Assembly: GCA_965153355.1 (NCBI GenBank) | Contig: OZ231127.1 | Span: forward strand, 46,996,001 to 47,060,000 | Direction of reading: 5' to 3' | DNA length: 64,000 bases | Source: Flaccisagitta enflata | Taxonomy: Eukaryota; Chaetognatha; Sagittoidea; Aphragmophora | Shown here: positions 1-64,000 of the stretch, piece by piece | How the letters are laid out: every line of letters starts with the position of its first letter | How positions within the stretch are numbered: position 1 is the stretch's first letter | Translations under genes and position numbers: made by a program | Notes under the pieces: model-generated | Told to the model about the DNA's origin: nothing | The model's input: the letters and a program-made list of their open reading frames with translations, nothing else | Databases searched by the model: none

Positions 1-153
1 CACACACATGCACACACACAAATAAAATAAGAGTTGATGTTGTAATTGTTTGGACAAACCATATAAGTCACCTAATAATCGGGTCCTCAACCGGATAATC
101 AATACCTTCCAACAATTTCTTAACTCCTGTTTCAGCTACCTAGCTTTCCTTTT

Positions 154-1446
154 TTGTCGCGTGCCATGTGACTCTACACTCCGCTTTGTCAGTCCATCTG
201 TCCATCCATCCAACTGTCAGTCTGTCGTTCAGGCCTTCCGTCACTTTACTTTGTTTTGGGTTTCTGCGGTTTTTGGCCTCACTGCTCCTGCCCAAATGAT
301 CAAGTGACCTCAAATGCAGCCCCTGCCCACCCACCGTGTATCTGGCCTTGTTTTTAGTTGTGTGCTACGCGACTTTACACCCTGCTTTGTCTGTCCGTCC
401 GTCCCGTCTGTCCGCCCGTCCAACCGTCCATCTGTCCCCATTTTCTTTTTCCATTCATCTGTCACTGTCCGCCCGTCCCCGTCCTTCTCCGTCCGTCCGT
501 CCCACCCGTCCATAGGTCCGTCCATCCATCCATGTCCATTCTTCTTTCTCCTTTTAGTTTTTGGCATTTTTGAGCTTTTTGTCCATCTGTCCGTTCATCT
601 AGTGACCTTCTCCATCACTGCCCCTGCCCACCCGCGCGTGTAGCCGTGTATCCAGCCTTGTTATTCTTCTTTCTCATTTCTAGTTGCGGTTGCGCAACTC
701 TATAAGAGGCTTAGTTTGTCCATCTGTCCGTTCATCTGTCCATCCGTTAATCCGTCAGTCCGTTCATAATGATTGAGTTGGAAAGTTTGAAAACGCGCAT
801 TTCCATCCCTGCCCACCAGTCCACAACTATCGGCCGTGTACCCGGCCTTGTTTTTCTTATTTTTCTCTTAAATTTTTTTCCTTTTCTTCTTCCTCTTCTT
901 AGTTGCAGACACACAACTCTATAAAAGGCTGTCTGTCCATTTGTTGGTCCGTTATGATTGTCCAAAAACAAACTCGAGCGTTTTAGATACCGTTTGTGTA
1001 TGTTTGTGGGGAGGGGGTATTGAGGTGTAGATGGGGGTTGGAAGCCTCTGCCCACCAGTCCAAAACAATAATGTGACCCTGCGTCACTTGTTCTTCATTC
1101 TTACTTGTTCTTATCCATGACAAACAAGATTTGAGCAAGCTTGCAAAAAAACAAGGCCAAGTGAAGGCCAATAAGTGCGCCTCGCTTGATTAAGATTTTG
1201 TGAATGAACGTTTTTGATGAATGAATGAATATATGAATGAATCAATGAATCAATGAAAGATTGAATGAATGAATATGAATGTAGTGAGGCATGATAGGTG
1301 ATAGGAATGAAGAAATACGTCAGAATAAGCTGTGTTGCGCATTTCAAACATTTGCGTGACTGACCGACCGACCAACCAACCAACCAACCAACTGACTGAC
1401 CGACCAACGGACATGACCTCTTATAGAAGTGCGGGGAAGCACTTAA
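154..1446 (+). repeat. Head-to-tail cluster of five hairpin-ended elements
   Basis: Approximate units are 154-353, 355-664, 681-856, 899-1093 and 1147-1446. The first four start with a short hairpin of the type GTCGCGTG-N-CGCGAC or AGTTGCxxxxGCAACT, followed by CTCTATAAGAGGC or CTACACCC-type sequence and GTCC/GTCT repeats. They contain GCCCCTGCCCACC and end in GGCCTTGTT or GCGTCACTTGTT. The fifth is a related element that runs in the opposite sense: it starts AACAAGGCCAAGTGAAGGCC and ends with an ACCA/GACC tract and a hairpin. Confidence 0.75.
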
Positions 1447-2329
1447 AAAGAATCATTGAAGGTGTCAAAAAAGTTATTTCTGTACAAAATTGCATGGAGA
1501 ATCTATTTTTTGGGGTTTTAAGGCTCTACAAGGGGCTCTTGAAAACGCACCCCAACACTTGCTGAAAAGGACTGATCAGTTAACGCAGAGCCGAGGTACC
1601 ACAGAACAGAAAAAAAGAATATTGCCTAATTTAAACATTTTTCAATCTAATTTTTTAGCTATTTAAGCTCTATTAGGGGCTTCTAGGGGTCTATATCTCC
1701 CATTATTACAACTCCTTATCCCTGTCCTGGCATCTCTGAGTTTGTCTCGCAAGGAAATGGCGGGAAAAAGTGTATTGGACCCTTTTTCAGGAGATCATTC
1801 AATTAGAAATTCAGAAAATTGACATGGCAGAAGATGGGCCAAAGAGGAGAGGGGGGGGGGGATGGCACGACCACAATTTTTTTCACTTCATGGTCCTAAT
1901 ACTTGATAGGAAGTCTCAGTAAGTGACCCTGAACTCATTACTAATATAAGCAAGACAGATTTCCGAAATCGTGGATCTTCGTCCAACCTAATAAACATAC
2001 TTGAATTCTCTCACTCCACAATCAGTTGCAGTTTATTGCATCATTTTTTTAAAGTTCCTGTTGGTAAATTCGTTTTTGTGAAAATGATTTTGTAAATAAC
2101 ATGATTGATTAGAAGCTTGTGGACGTATTTGTAATGAAATTACAAGTTTGAAAGAATCATAGAATTTATTAACATTGATTATTACCAAATGGCCGTTACA
2201 GCTATACAGATGGTTCAGTGATCATAAATAGACAAAATGGATTGTTTCCCGCGCTTAAAATATGGAAGCGAATTCTTGGTGGTTTTGACGGATTGTTATG
2301 ATGGAAAATGAAGGTCAGAGTGTGATCAT

Positions 2330-2520
2330 GTGATGCTGTGGGTTGCGCCGCGCTGAGCTGACATTACCTGATTGCGACAGCGGCGGCGCACCGAAGTGAA
2401 TAGTCCGTGTCGGCGTGAATTGTTCATGCTGTGGGTTGCGCTGAGCTGCCATTATAATAATATTACCTGATTGCGGCAGCGGCGGCGCGCCGACATGAAA
2501 AGGGCATGAATTTTTCATGG
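2330..2520. repeat. Imperfect tandem duplication of about 95 bases
   Basis: Two successive copies share TGCTGTGGGTTGCGC, GCTGAGCTG, ATTACCTGATTGCG and CAGCGGCGGCGC in the same order. The second has a short ATA insertion. No coding potential is evident. Confidence 0.65.
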
Positions 2521-2968
2521 TGTTGGCACAACAAGGATCGTCTCATCAACGGCTTGCGAAGGTGATGTTTGCGGGAATGAAAACGAGGATGGTGTGATGG
2601 AGAGATGGACTGATGAATGGTACATACAAAATGTCGACCTATATGTAAAAACCCAGGCTTCCAAAATGTACTATTCTGGAGAGTTGTTCAGTTTTTGCTC
2701 ATGTCAATCTTCAACTGGCAAAAGCGCAAAAGATGTTGATCAAGATTGTACAGTTGAGCTTCACTAGAGCGCATGAAAAGGGACCCAGCAAAATTAGAAA
2801 AAAGCAAAAAATCTCTCACGAGACTAATGCTCTATGCCTTGCAAGCGGGCGTGTGAGTGATCCCAAACAATAGACTTGATTCATCTAAGAATGTCAGCTA
2901 AAATTTTTTGCCACTTTGAGATTGATCACCGGGTAATATTGTTTTTGCGCCTTTTCTCCTCTTTGCAG

Positions 2969-55883
<52,915 letters not shown>

Positions 55884-55962
55884 ATGGAAAGGTGGATGGA
55901 GAGAAGAAGAAGAGGAAGAAGAAAAAGAAGAAAAAGAAGAAAAAGGAGAAGAAGAAAAAGAA

Positions 55963-55993
<31 letters not shown>

Positions 55994-56160
55994 GGGAAGA
56001 AAAAAAAGAAAAAGAAAGAGAAAAAGAAAAAGAGAAAGAAAAAGAATAGTCGCAAAAGCGTTAGAAGGTCAGCGGTACCCGTTGCCCCTATGTGAGTGTA
56101 TGTGGGTGTTAGGTCGTCAGAGGGGCAGCAGCCCTGAAGGGGATGATGACCTATGCTGTT
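55884..56160. repeat. AAG/GAA-rich tract downstream of the Sos stop
   Basis: Degenerate GAAGAAGAAAAAG repeats over about 150 bases, probably in the 3' UTR, then CAGCGGTACCCGTTGCCCCT, the first trace of the module repeated downstream. Confidence 0.8.
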
Positions 56161-56570
56161 TTCATTTGAGCCTCACGGCTGGAATAAGGGGCTGCAATTA
56201 GGGCCTGGAGGCTGGAATTGGGGCCTTGAGGCTCGGATTTGAGCCTTGAGGCTGGGATTTGAGCTTTAGGCTTTAGGTTCATATCCTAGCCCTAAATTAG
56301 GGCTAGGATATGAACCTTGAGGCTAGAATTTAGGCCTGAGACTGGAATTTGAGCCTTGGGGCTTGGATTTGAGCCCTGAGGCTGGGATTTGAGCCTCGAA
56401 GCTGGGACTTGAGCCTTGAGACAGGAATTTGAGCCTCGAGACTGAGATTTTAGCCTCGAGGCTAGGATCTGAGTTTCGAAGCTGGGATTCGAGCTTCAAA
56501 GCTGAGATTTGAGCCTTGAGGCTAGGATTTGGGCCTCAATACTAGGATTTGGACCTCGAAGGGAAGTCAG
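56160..56570. repeat. GAGGCTGGGATTTGAGCCTT degenerate minisatellite
   Basis: About twenty units of 20-22 bases with frequent substitutions. Some units are in the reverse sense near 56280-56315 (CCTAGCCCTAAATTAGGGCTAGG is a local palindrome). Confidence 0.88.
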
Positions 56571-56589
56571 AGGAGAAGGAGAAGGAGAA

Positions 56590-58520
56590 GGAGAAATTTC
56601 CCCAAGGTGTGAAAGTATCGGTCATTGGCCCCTGCTGCCCAAAAAGGAGGAGAAAAGAACTGGTCATCCAAGGAACGCACATGGTCAGCGGTACCCAATG
56701 CCCTGCTGGGAGTGATCCAGTGAGGAAGTGGAGTGAGAGCAGTGCAGCGGCCCCAAAGGGCCAATGTCCTGTAGATTACAGGGAGGACATTCCAGACTGG
56801 GGGGGTCGGTAACAACAAACTTTGTAAATGCCAGTCGGACATATGGCCAACGTGTGCACAATAACAATATATAAACACATGTGAAAGGAAAAAGGGGTAA
56901 CACCATATCATTTACAGTCGTGCCACACCCCTTATTTACATTGTAATGAATAGGGAGAAGGAAGAGGAAGCTCCTATATTTTACAATGGGAAAGGTAGGG
57001 TTGGCACGACTGTAAATGATAAAGTCTCATGAACTTTTCCTTTTAGTTATATGGTTGATTTGTGATTGCGCATGGTCTGGCGATATGTCCGATTGGCATT
57101 TCCAAAGTAGGTTGATATCGACCCCCCCATTCCAGACATCCTGAGGGGGCATATTTCAGGCTTTATTTGACTGATTTAGGCCCCTGAAGGCATATTTGAA
57201 GGCTGGATATTTCAGGTTTGGAGGGCAAATGTGATACTTAGAGGGCTAATTGAAGGTTTGGAGGGCAGATTTGAGGTCAGCAGGTCAGATTTTAGGCCGC
57301 TGCCCAAAAAGGAAGAAAAACTAGTCATCCAAGGATCGCACATGGTCAGCGGTACCCGATGCCCTGCTTGGAGTGTTTAGCTGAAGAAGCTGAGTGGGAG
57401 CAGGGCAGCGGCCCCAAAGGGCCGATGTCCTGTAGGACACAGTGGTGAATTTCCAGACGTCCTGAGAAAGCACATTTAAGGACTGAGTTGATTGATTGGA
57501 GAACAGTAATGAGATCAGGAATGAGGGCAGATTTGACCCTGAGAGGGTCATTTTGAGGGCTGAATTGAGACTGATTTTAGGTTTGAGAGGTCTGATTTTA
57601 GGCCTGAAATAGTAGATTTTGGGACTGATAAGGCTGATCTAGTACATTTGTGGGCTGATTTTGGGCTTGAGTGAGCTAATTTTGGATCTAGAAGGGCTGA
57701 TTTTGGGTCTGAGAGTGGTGATTTTGGGTCTGACAGGGCTGACTTGGGGCCTGAGAGGACTGATTTGGGGTCTGAGAGGGCTGATTGGGGCCTGAGAGGG
57801 GCCTTGGGGGGGGGAGGATGTACGTATGTATGGACGTCTGGAAATTCACCCCTGTGTCCTACAGGACATCGGCCCTTTGGGGCCGCTGCCCAAAAATGAA
57901 TGAAGAAAACTAGTCATCCAAGGATCGCACATGGTCAGCGGTACCCGATGCCCTGCTTGGGGTGACCAAGTGAAGTAGTGGAGTGAGAGCAGGGCAGCGG
58001 CCCCAAAGGGCCGATGTCCTGTAGGACACAGGGGGGAATTTCCAGACGTCCTGAGGGGGAATATAGCAGGCCTAAGAGGTAATTGAGGCAGGGTTTGAGG
58101 TCTGGGGGGAAGATTTATGCCTGAAGATCAGATTTGAGGTATTGGGGCAGGCTTTAGGCCTTGGGGGCAGATTTGAGGCCTGGAGGGCTGATTTGAGGCC
58201 TGGAATGCTGATTTGAGGTCTGGAGAGCGGATTTGAGGCCTTGAGAGCTGATTTGAGGCCTTGAGAGCTGATTTGAGGACTGGAGAGCTGATTTGAGGCC
58301 CGGAGAGCTGATTTGAGGCCCGGAGAGCTAATTTGAGGGCTTAGAGGGCCTAAATCAGGCCTGAGAGTGAGGATATGAGGTCTCAATGGCCACCCGGGGG
58401 GGGACAGACGGAAGGACGGACGGACGTATGGAAATTCCTCCCTGTGTCCTACAGGACATTGGCCCTTTGGGGATGCTGCCCAAAAAGCGTAAGATGGTCA
58501 ATGGTACCCCTTTCCCCTAA
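56590..58520. repeat. Self-complementary module (four copies) alternating with GGxCTGATTT arrays
   Basis: Modules lie at about 56610-56805, 57300-57465, 57832-58055 and 58400-58520. A full module reads from CCAGACGTC or GACGTCTGG through GTCCTACAGGACATCGGCCC, GGGGCCGCTGCCCAAAAA, GGTCAGCGGTACCCGATGCC and GCAGCGGCCCCAAAGGGCC to GTCCTGTAGGACACAGG. Its two ends are reverse complements. Between modules lie arrays of a 20-23-base unit such as GAGAGCTGATTTGAGGCCTG. Confidence 0.85.
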
Positions 58521-58626
58521 GTTAGTGTATGTTAAGATGTAGTAGTGAGAGGAGAGCAGGTCCGAAGGAACCAATGAACTATGTTAACTATGCTCAAGCA
58601 GAGAGGCTGGGAATTAAGCATGTACC

Positions 58627-59402
58627 CTGTTTTCAAAAGCGAATGGAACCAGCAAAACCTTTATTGTTCCTAAAGTAATCACATTTGGATATCTGGATCT
58701 TTTTTGTCTAAAAGCAAATAACCTACCATTTATTCATGCAAAATTTCATAGCAGTGGCTCTTGCGGTTTAGCTTCCACATAATTTTGAAATACGGTGAAA
58801 TATCATGAAGTTTTACTTAAAAATGGCATTTTTACGGAAATTTACATCAATAATCCATTGTCATTTTTGTAAAAACTGAGCAAAAATGACCAAGTTGGTC
58901 ATAAATGGATATCCATTGACCCTTCTTTTGCATCAGTTTTGATTTTTCATGATTTTTGAAAAAATTGAGGCCTTTTATGACATTTGATGGGATAAAAAAC
59001 CTTTTCAGACTTTGAAAAATCAGAGGAAAAATCAAATTTGCCACATGAAAAAAAGATGAATATTACAATTTTGGCTGTTCTTTCTTGAAATATATTAAAA
59101 AAGACCATTATCCATGTTTAAAGACCAATCTGGCTACTTTCATTTGATTCTTTGAGAAATGACATTATCTTGAAGTAATGGGGGTCATTCAATCAAATTT
59201 TTGAGGAGCCCCTTATGGGGCTTACTACATTTTTACTCAAAATTATGTGGAAGCCAAACTACTAGAGCCACTGCTACAAGACTTTGGATGAGTAAATGGT
59301 AGGTCATGTGCTTTTAGACAAAACCAATCTGGATATCCAAATGTGAATACTTTGGGCACAATATAGGTTTTGCTGGTTCCAGTTGCTTTTGAAAACAGGG
59401 TA
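58627..59402. repeat. Foldback with arms of about 170 bases
   Basis: The left arm starts CCTGTTTTCAAAAGCGAATG and the right arm ends CAGTTGCTTTTGAAAACAGG. Other mirrored blocks are GGATATCTGGATC/GGATATCCAAATG, ACCTACCATTTA/AAATGGTAGGTC and CCACATAATTTTGA/CAAAATTATGTGG. The 430 bases between are not self-complementary. Confidence 0.85.
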
Positions 59403-59615
59403 GGCTGATATTTAAGCCTCGAAGTTGAGGTTTGAGCCTTCAGGCTTGAGTTTGAGACTGGAGGCTTGGCCTGGAGCCTAAACCCTTAGCCTTGAGGCTA
59501 GGGTCTGAGCCTCAAGGTTGAGATTTGAGCTTGAGGCTGGGATATGAGCCTTGAGGCTAGGATTTGAGCCTCAAAGCTGGGATTTGAGCTTCAAAGCTAG
59601 GATTGTGGATTGTGG
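59403..59615. repeat. Second block of GAGGCTTGAGTTTGAGCC units
   Basis: The same degenerate unit as at 56160-56570 resumes immediately after the foldback, which suggests that the foldback was inserted into one array. Confidence 0.8.
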
Positions 59616-60780
59616 GAGCGGCTGACCGCATCCAATTTAATGGATGGGATAGCAATAGTATTTGAACTGTAAAATGGAAGTGGAAGCAGAAGCGGTGAAA
59701 GTGGCATGAAAATCAACTGCTTCCACATTCCTGCTCAACAGGGATGGACACTAGAAGAGGAGAAGAAGAAATATGACATCGGTCCCCTTCAGGACCGCTT
59801 CTCAAAAGAAAAAAAAGACAAAGACAAAGACAAAGACAAAGAAAAAGAAAAAGAAAAAGAAAAAGAAAAAGAAAAAGAAAAAAAAAGAAGCAGAAACAAG
59901 GAAGCAGAAAAAGGAGAAGGAGAGATTAGAGGAGGGGGAGGTTTTAAGAATGAAGAGGGAGATGAAGATGAAATACACTCATTTCTTTTTATAAGAACAT
60001 GTTACTTTTTCCTTAGGCTCAGTGTTCTTATTTTTCAGTCGATTTGAAGCTCAAATTGTTCTCATAGTGTACTCCTTTTATTTTGACTACTAGCTTTTAC
60101 TGGGATGCTCCTTTTCTGGTAACCAAATCTAATCTGTAATTGAGACAAGATGAGAAACATTCACCAAGATGTTTATCTTAAACAAATCAAATTATATTAA
60201 GAATACAGTGCAGATTAAAGTCAACCATTGCAATTGCACAGTCTCACTTTTAGTTTCATGTTCATGAAACTAAAAGTTCTTAACAGCAACAAATTAGGTT
60301 CAAATATTCTTAAATTCTTCTGGTTTTGAGGCTGGCAATGTTCTTATGATAATTCTTATTTTTTTCTCATCTTAGCCTCAATGTTCTTATAAACTAGGTT
60401 CTTATAAACAAGGTTCTTAGTCACAGAAATGAGTGTACGTATTAAATGATTAAGTAGAAGCAACAAAGCGTCTTGATCGATTTATTCATTTTTTTTTTGT
60501 AGCAATGTGATGAAATTAATTGCCAATACTTTATGTCTAGTCATCAACTTGAATGTTGCTCGAAATACCGTAGTTTATAGTTAACATAGTCAGTGTTTGA
60601 CGTCTTATCATGTTGATTGTGATATTTTTTTCGTACCTCACTACTGACATGACTCCAAACGGAATCATATAAGAATCGGTTACTGCATCATTAATCATTA
60701 TACCAATTTACTTCGGTACCAATACTCATTACTTTCTATTTCTCATGCTCATGCTGGTCTTCTTTTATCTTTCTTTATCT
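59616..60780. other. Downstream sequence without gene
   Basis: It holds an AAAGAC/AAAGAA hexamer array at 59808-59885, then AT-rich unique-looking sequence with TTCTTA-rich words near 60270-60420. A small palindrome, TTTTAGTTTCATG-TTCATGAAACTAAAA, lies near 60248-60278. No exon is seen. Confidence 0.5.
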
Positions 60781-60789
60781 TGTTTTTAT

Positions 60790-60843
60790 CTTTTGTTTTG
60801 TTTTTGTTTTTGTTTTTGTTTTTGTTTTTGTTTTTGTTTTTGT

Positions 60844-60872
<29 letters not shown>
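60790..60872. repeat. TTTTTG hexamer array
   Basis: About 12 TTTTTG units between T-rich sequence. Confidence 0.94.
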
Positions 60873-60877
<5 letters not shown>

Positions 60878-61129
60878 CTTTTGTTTGTTTGTTTTTTAGA
60901 TTTTTTGAAATGGGCCAGTCAAAAATGAATATGTTATGTTGTTTAAAAATGATGTTGAGAGAAAGGTCTCATAGACAAAATGACAAAAGATGATGAAATA
61001 TTCGAAAAATTGTTGGATATGAATGACCAATGGTCGCAAACGCGTACCCGATGCCCCTGTCTACTTTTCAAAAAAAAGGGGGTCAGCGGTCTTTTTTTTT
61101 AAGCATCGATCACCAGCACATTACATTGT

Positions 61130-61445
61130 TAATGTTTTTTCCTCATCCCCCAGCCTCAAATCAGGCCTTTTGGACTCCAAATCAGTTCTCTCAGACCCAA
61201 ATCTAGACCTCTCAGACCCAAAATCAGGCCTCTCAGGCCTCAAATCAAGCCCCTTAAACCCCAAATCAGGCCCCTCAGACCCCAAATCAGGCCTCTCAGA
61301 CCCCAAATGAGACCTCTTAGACCACAAATTAGGCCTCTGAGGCGGTCAGGCCTCAAATCCCAAATTAGGCCTCTCAGACTCCTGACAAGACCTCTCAGAC
61401 CAGAGATCAGGCCTCTTGGACCCCAAATCAGGCCTCCCAGATAAT
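61130..61445. repeat. CAAATCAGGCCTCTCAGACC array (complement of the upstream unit)
   Basis: About 14 units of 20-22 bases such as CTCAGACCCCAAATCAGGCC. This is the reverse complement of the GGCCTGATTTGGGGTCTGAG-type unit at 57700-57800, so the two arrays face each other across 3.4 kb. Confidence 0.85.
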
Positions 61446-61551
61446 TTCAACAACCAGTTGTTGTATACAGCATTCTGTTTATCATCAGTGAGTTGTATCG
61501 AAGCCAACAGAGTGAGTTTTCTACCTATTGTGTTTTGTCTACTGACTGTTA

Positions 61552-63201
<1,650 letters not shown>

Positions 63202-63491
63202 TCCAAGTGAAGGCCAATAAGTGCGCCTCGCTTGATTAAGAATTTGTGAATGAACGTTTATGATGAATGAATGAATGAATGAATGAATGAATGAATGAAT
63301 AAATGAATGAATGAGAATGAATGTAGTAAGGCAGGAAAGGCGATAGGAATGAAGAAATGCGTCAGAATGAGCAGTTTTGCGCATTTGAAATGTTTGCTTG
63401 ACCGACCGACCAACCAACCGAACAACCAACCAACCAACCAACCGACCGACCGACGGACATGACCTCTTATAGAAGTGCGAGGACGCACTTA
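63202..63491 (+). mobile_element. ACCA/GACC-type hairpin-ended element
   Basis: It closely matches the copy at 1147-1446: AGTGAAGGCCAATAAGTGCG, GATTAAGAATTTGTGAATGA, a GAAT array, GCGCATTTGAAATG, an ACCA/GACC tract, CATGACCTCTTATAGAAGTG and the hairpin end GTGCGAGGACGCAC. Confidence 0.8.
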
Positions 63492-63700
63492 AAAATCTAG
63501 AGATTACAAACAATGACCACGGAATTTTAAGCGTGGCAGTCATTAAACAAATAGAGCCTTGAGGAGCGTCTAGACTCTATATGTGCCCACATACGTTTAA
63601 GAATATAAGTGTTTTGTGTTCAGTATATATGCTTTATAGTTATTTGTAGAAATTCTGCGCAAATTCTATGTACTTTTAAACTTTCCACGGCTTTCATTAC

Positions 63701-63880
63701 CTGGTAAATTCCATTCCGCAGTATACTTCCATTGTCCGTCGATGTTCTTGATGAAACAATTGGGAATTCCGGACCAACGCAGTCTTTTGCCAGTAGGTGG
63801 ACCAAATATCGGATGCCAACCCAAGTGGGTCGCCGTGTGAATCACCGGCATCGTAGTTTTATATCCGTCAATGTCGTTGC
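63701..63880 (-). CDS. Possible internal exon of an unrecognised gene
   Basis: On the - strand an aatttgtcag acceptor and a CCAGgtaatg donor bound 180 bases, phase 1 on both sides. They read NDIDGYKTTMPVIHTATHLG, then WHPIFGPPTGKRLRWSGIPN and a CFIKNIDGQWKYTAEWNLP end. The frame is open and its composition (W, H, G, P, Y) is protein-like rather than repeat-like. I do not recognise the family. It is not part of Sos (opposite strand), so a neighbouring gene may start here and continue beyond the window or below 63.7 kb. Confidence 0.5.
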
Positions 63881-64000
63881 CTGACAAATTCGTGGATTAT
63901 AGACAAAAGCAATACCAGCAACGGCGGCTATCGCCTTAAGGAAAAAATGTCGTAAGCATTGGCTACTTTTCATGTTTTTTTCTTCAGTCACTGCAATTTT

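Larger units (their letters stand above)
1..2968. other. Non-coding: intron or 5' part of Sos, with repeats
   Basis: No convincing exon on either strand. The first half is a head-to-tail run of interspersed elements (separate entry). 1447-2968 is unique-looking AT-rich sequence apart from a degenerate direct duplication near 2330-2520. It ends in the acceptor of exon 1, so most or all of it is the intron before that exon. Confidence 0.7.

Overview
This window is animal nuclear DNA. It holds introns with GT-AG borders, dense microsatellites, nested transposable elements, and one recognisable host gene that is about 4% exon. I place the organism as an invertebrate metazoan, but the sequence does not fix the phylum.

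The host gene is an orthologue of Son of sevenless (Sos/SOS1), the Ras guanine-nucleotide exchange factor, on the + strand from 2969 to 55883. I could assemble nineteen exons by matching frame and phase. They encode about 1540 residues: the end of the DH-PH linker, the PH domain (exons 1-3), REM domain (exons 3-5), CDC25/RasGEF domain (exons 5-10), and a very long low-complexity, proline-rich tail with SH3-binding PPxPPR motifs (exons 11-19) ending at a TGA. The histone-fold and DH exons lie upstream of the window. The exon lengths sum to a multiple of three only if exon 8 starts at a non-AG acceptor. Near 63.7-63.9 kb there is one plausible exon of a different, unrecognised gene on the - strand.

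The introns are layered with mobile DNA. (1) 4682-11370 is an LTR retrotransposon on the - strand, with LTRs that read identical over 411 bp, an ACAT target duplication, a tRNA-Gly-like primer site and a gag ORF but no recognisable full pol. It sits inside a foldback element. (2) 43121-51574 is a DNA transposon with about 1.2-kb inverted ends, inserted directly after the GTGAGT donor of exon 14. Its own ORF is split by a second gag-only LTR element (44701-49556) that has the same type of primer site and the same ACAT duplication. (3) 37181-38860 is a 5'-truncated non-LTR retrotransposon of the restriction-like-endonuclease (R2/NeSL-like) type. (4) Many copies of short elements share constant ends: a small hairpin followed by a (GTCC)n tract at one end, and GGCCTTGTT or GCGTCACTTGTT at the other. 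Several of them carry kilobases of tandem repeats and long palindromes as cargo. These hairpin-ended cassettes are the best candidate here for an undescribed system.

The 3' flank (55.9-61.5 kb) is a mosaic of degenerate 20-25-base GAG-GCT tandem repeats, a repeated self-complementary module and another long foldback. Microsatellites sit strikingly close to splice sites across the gene.
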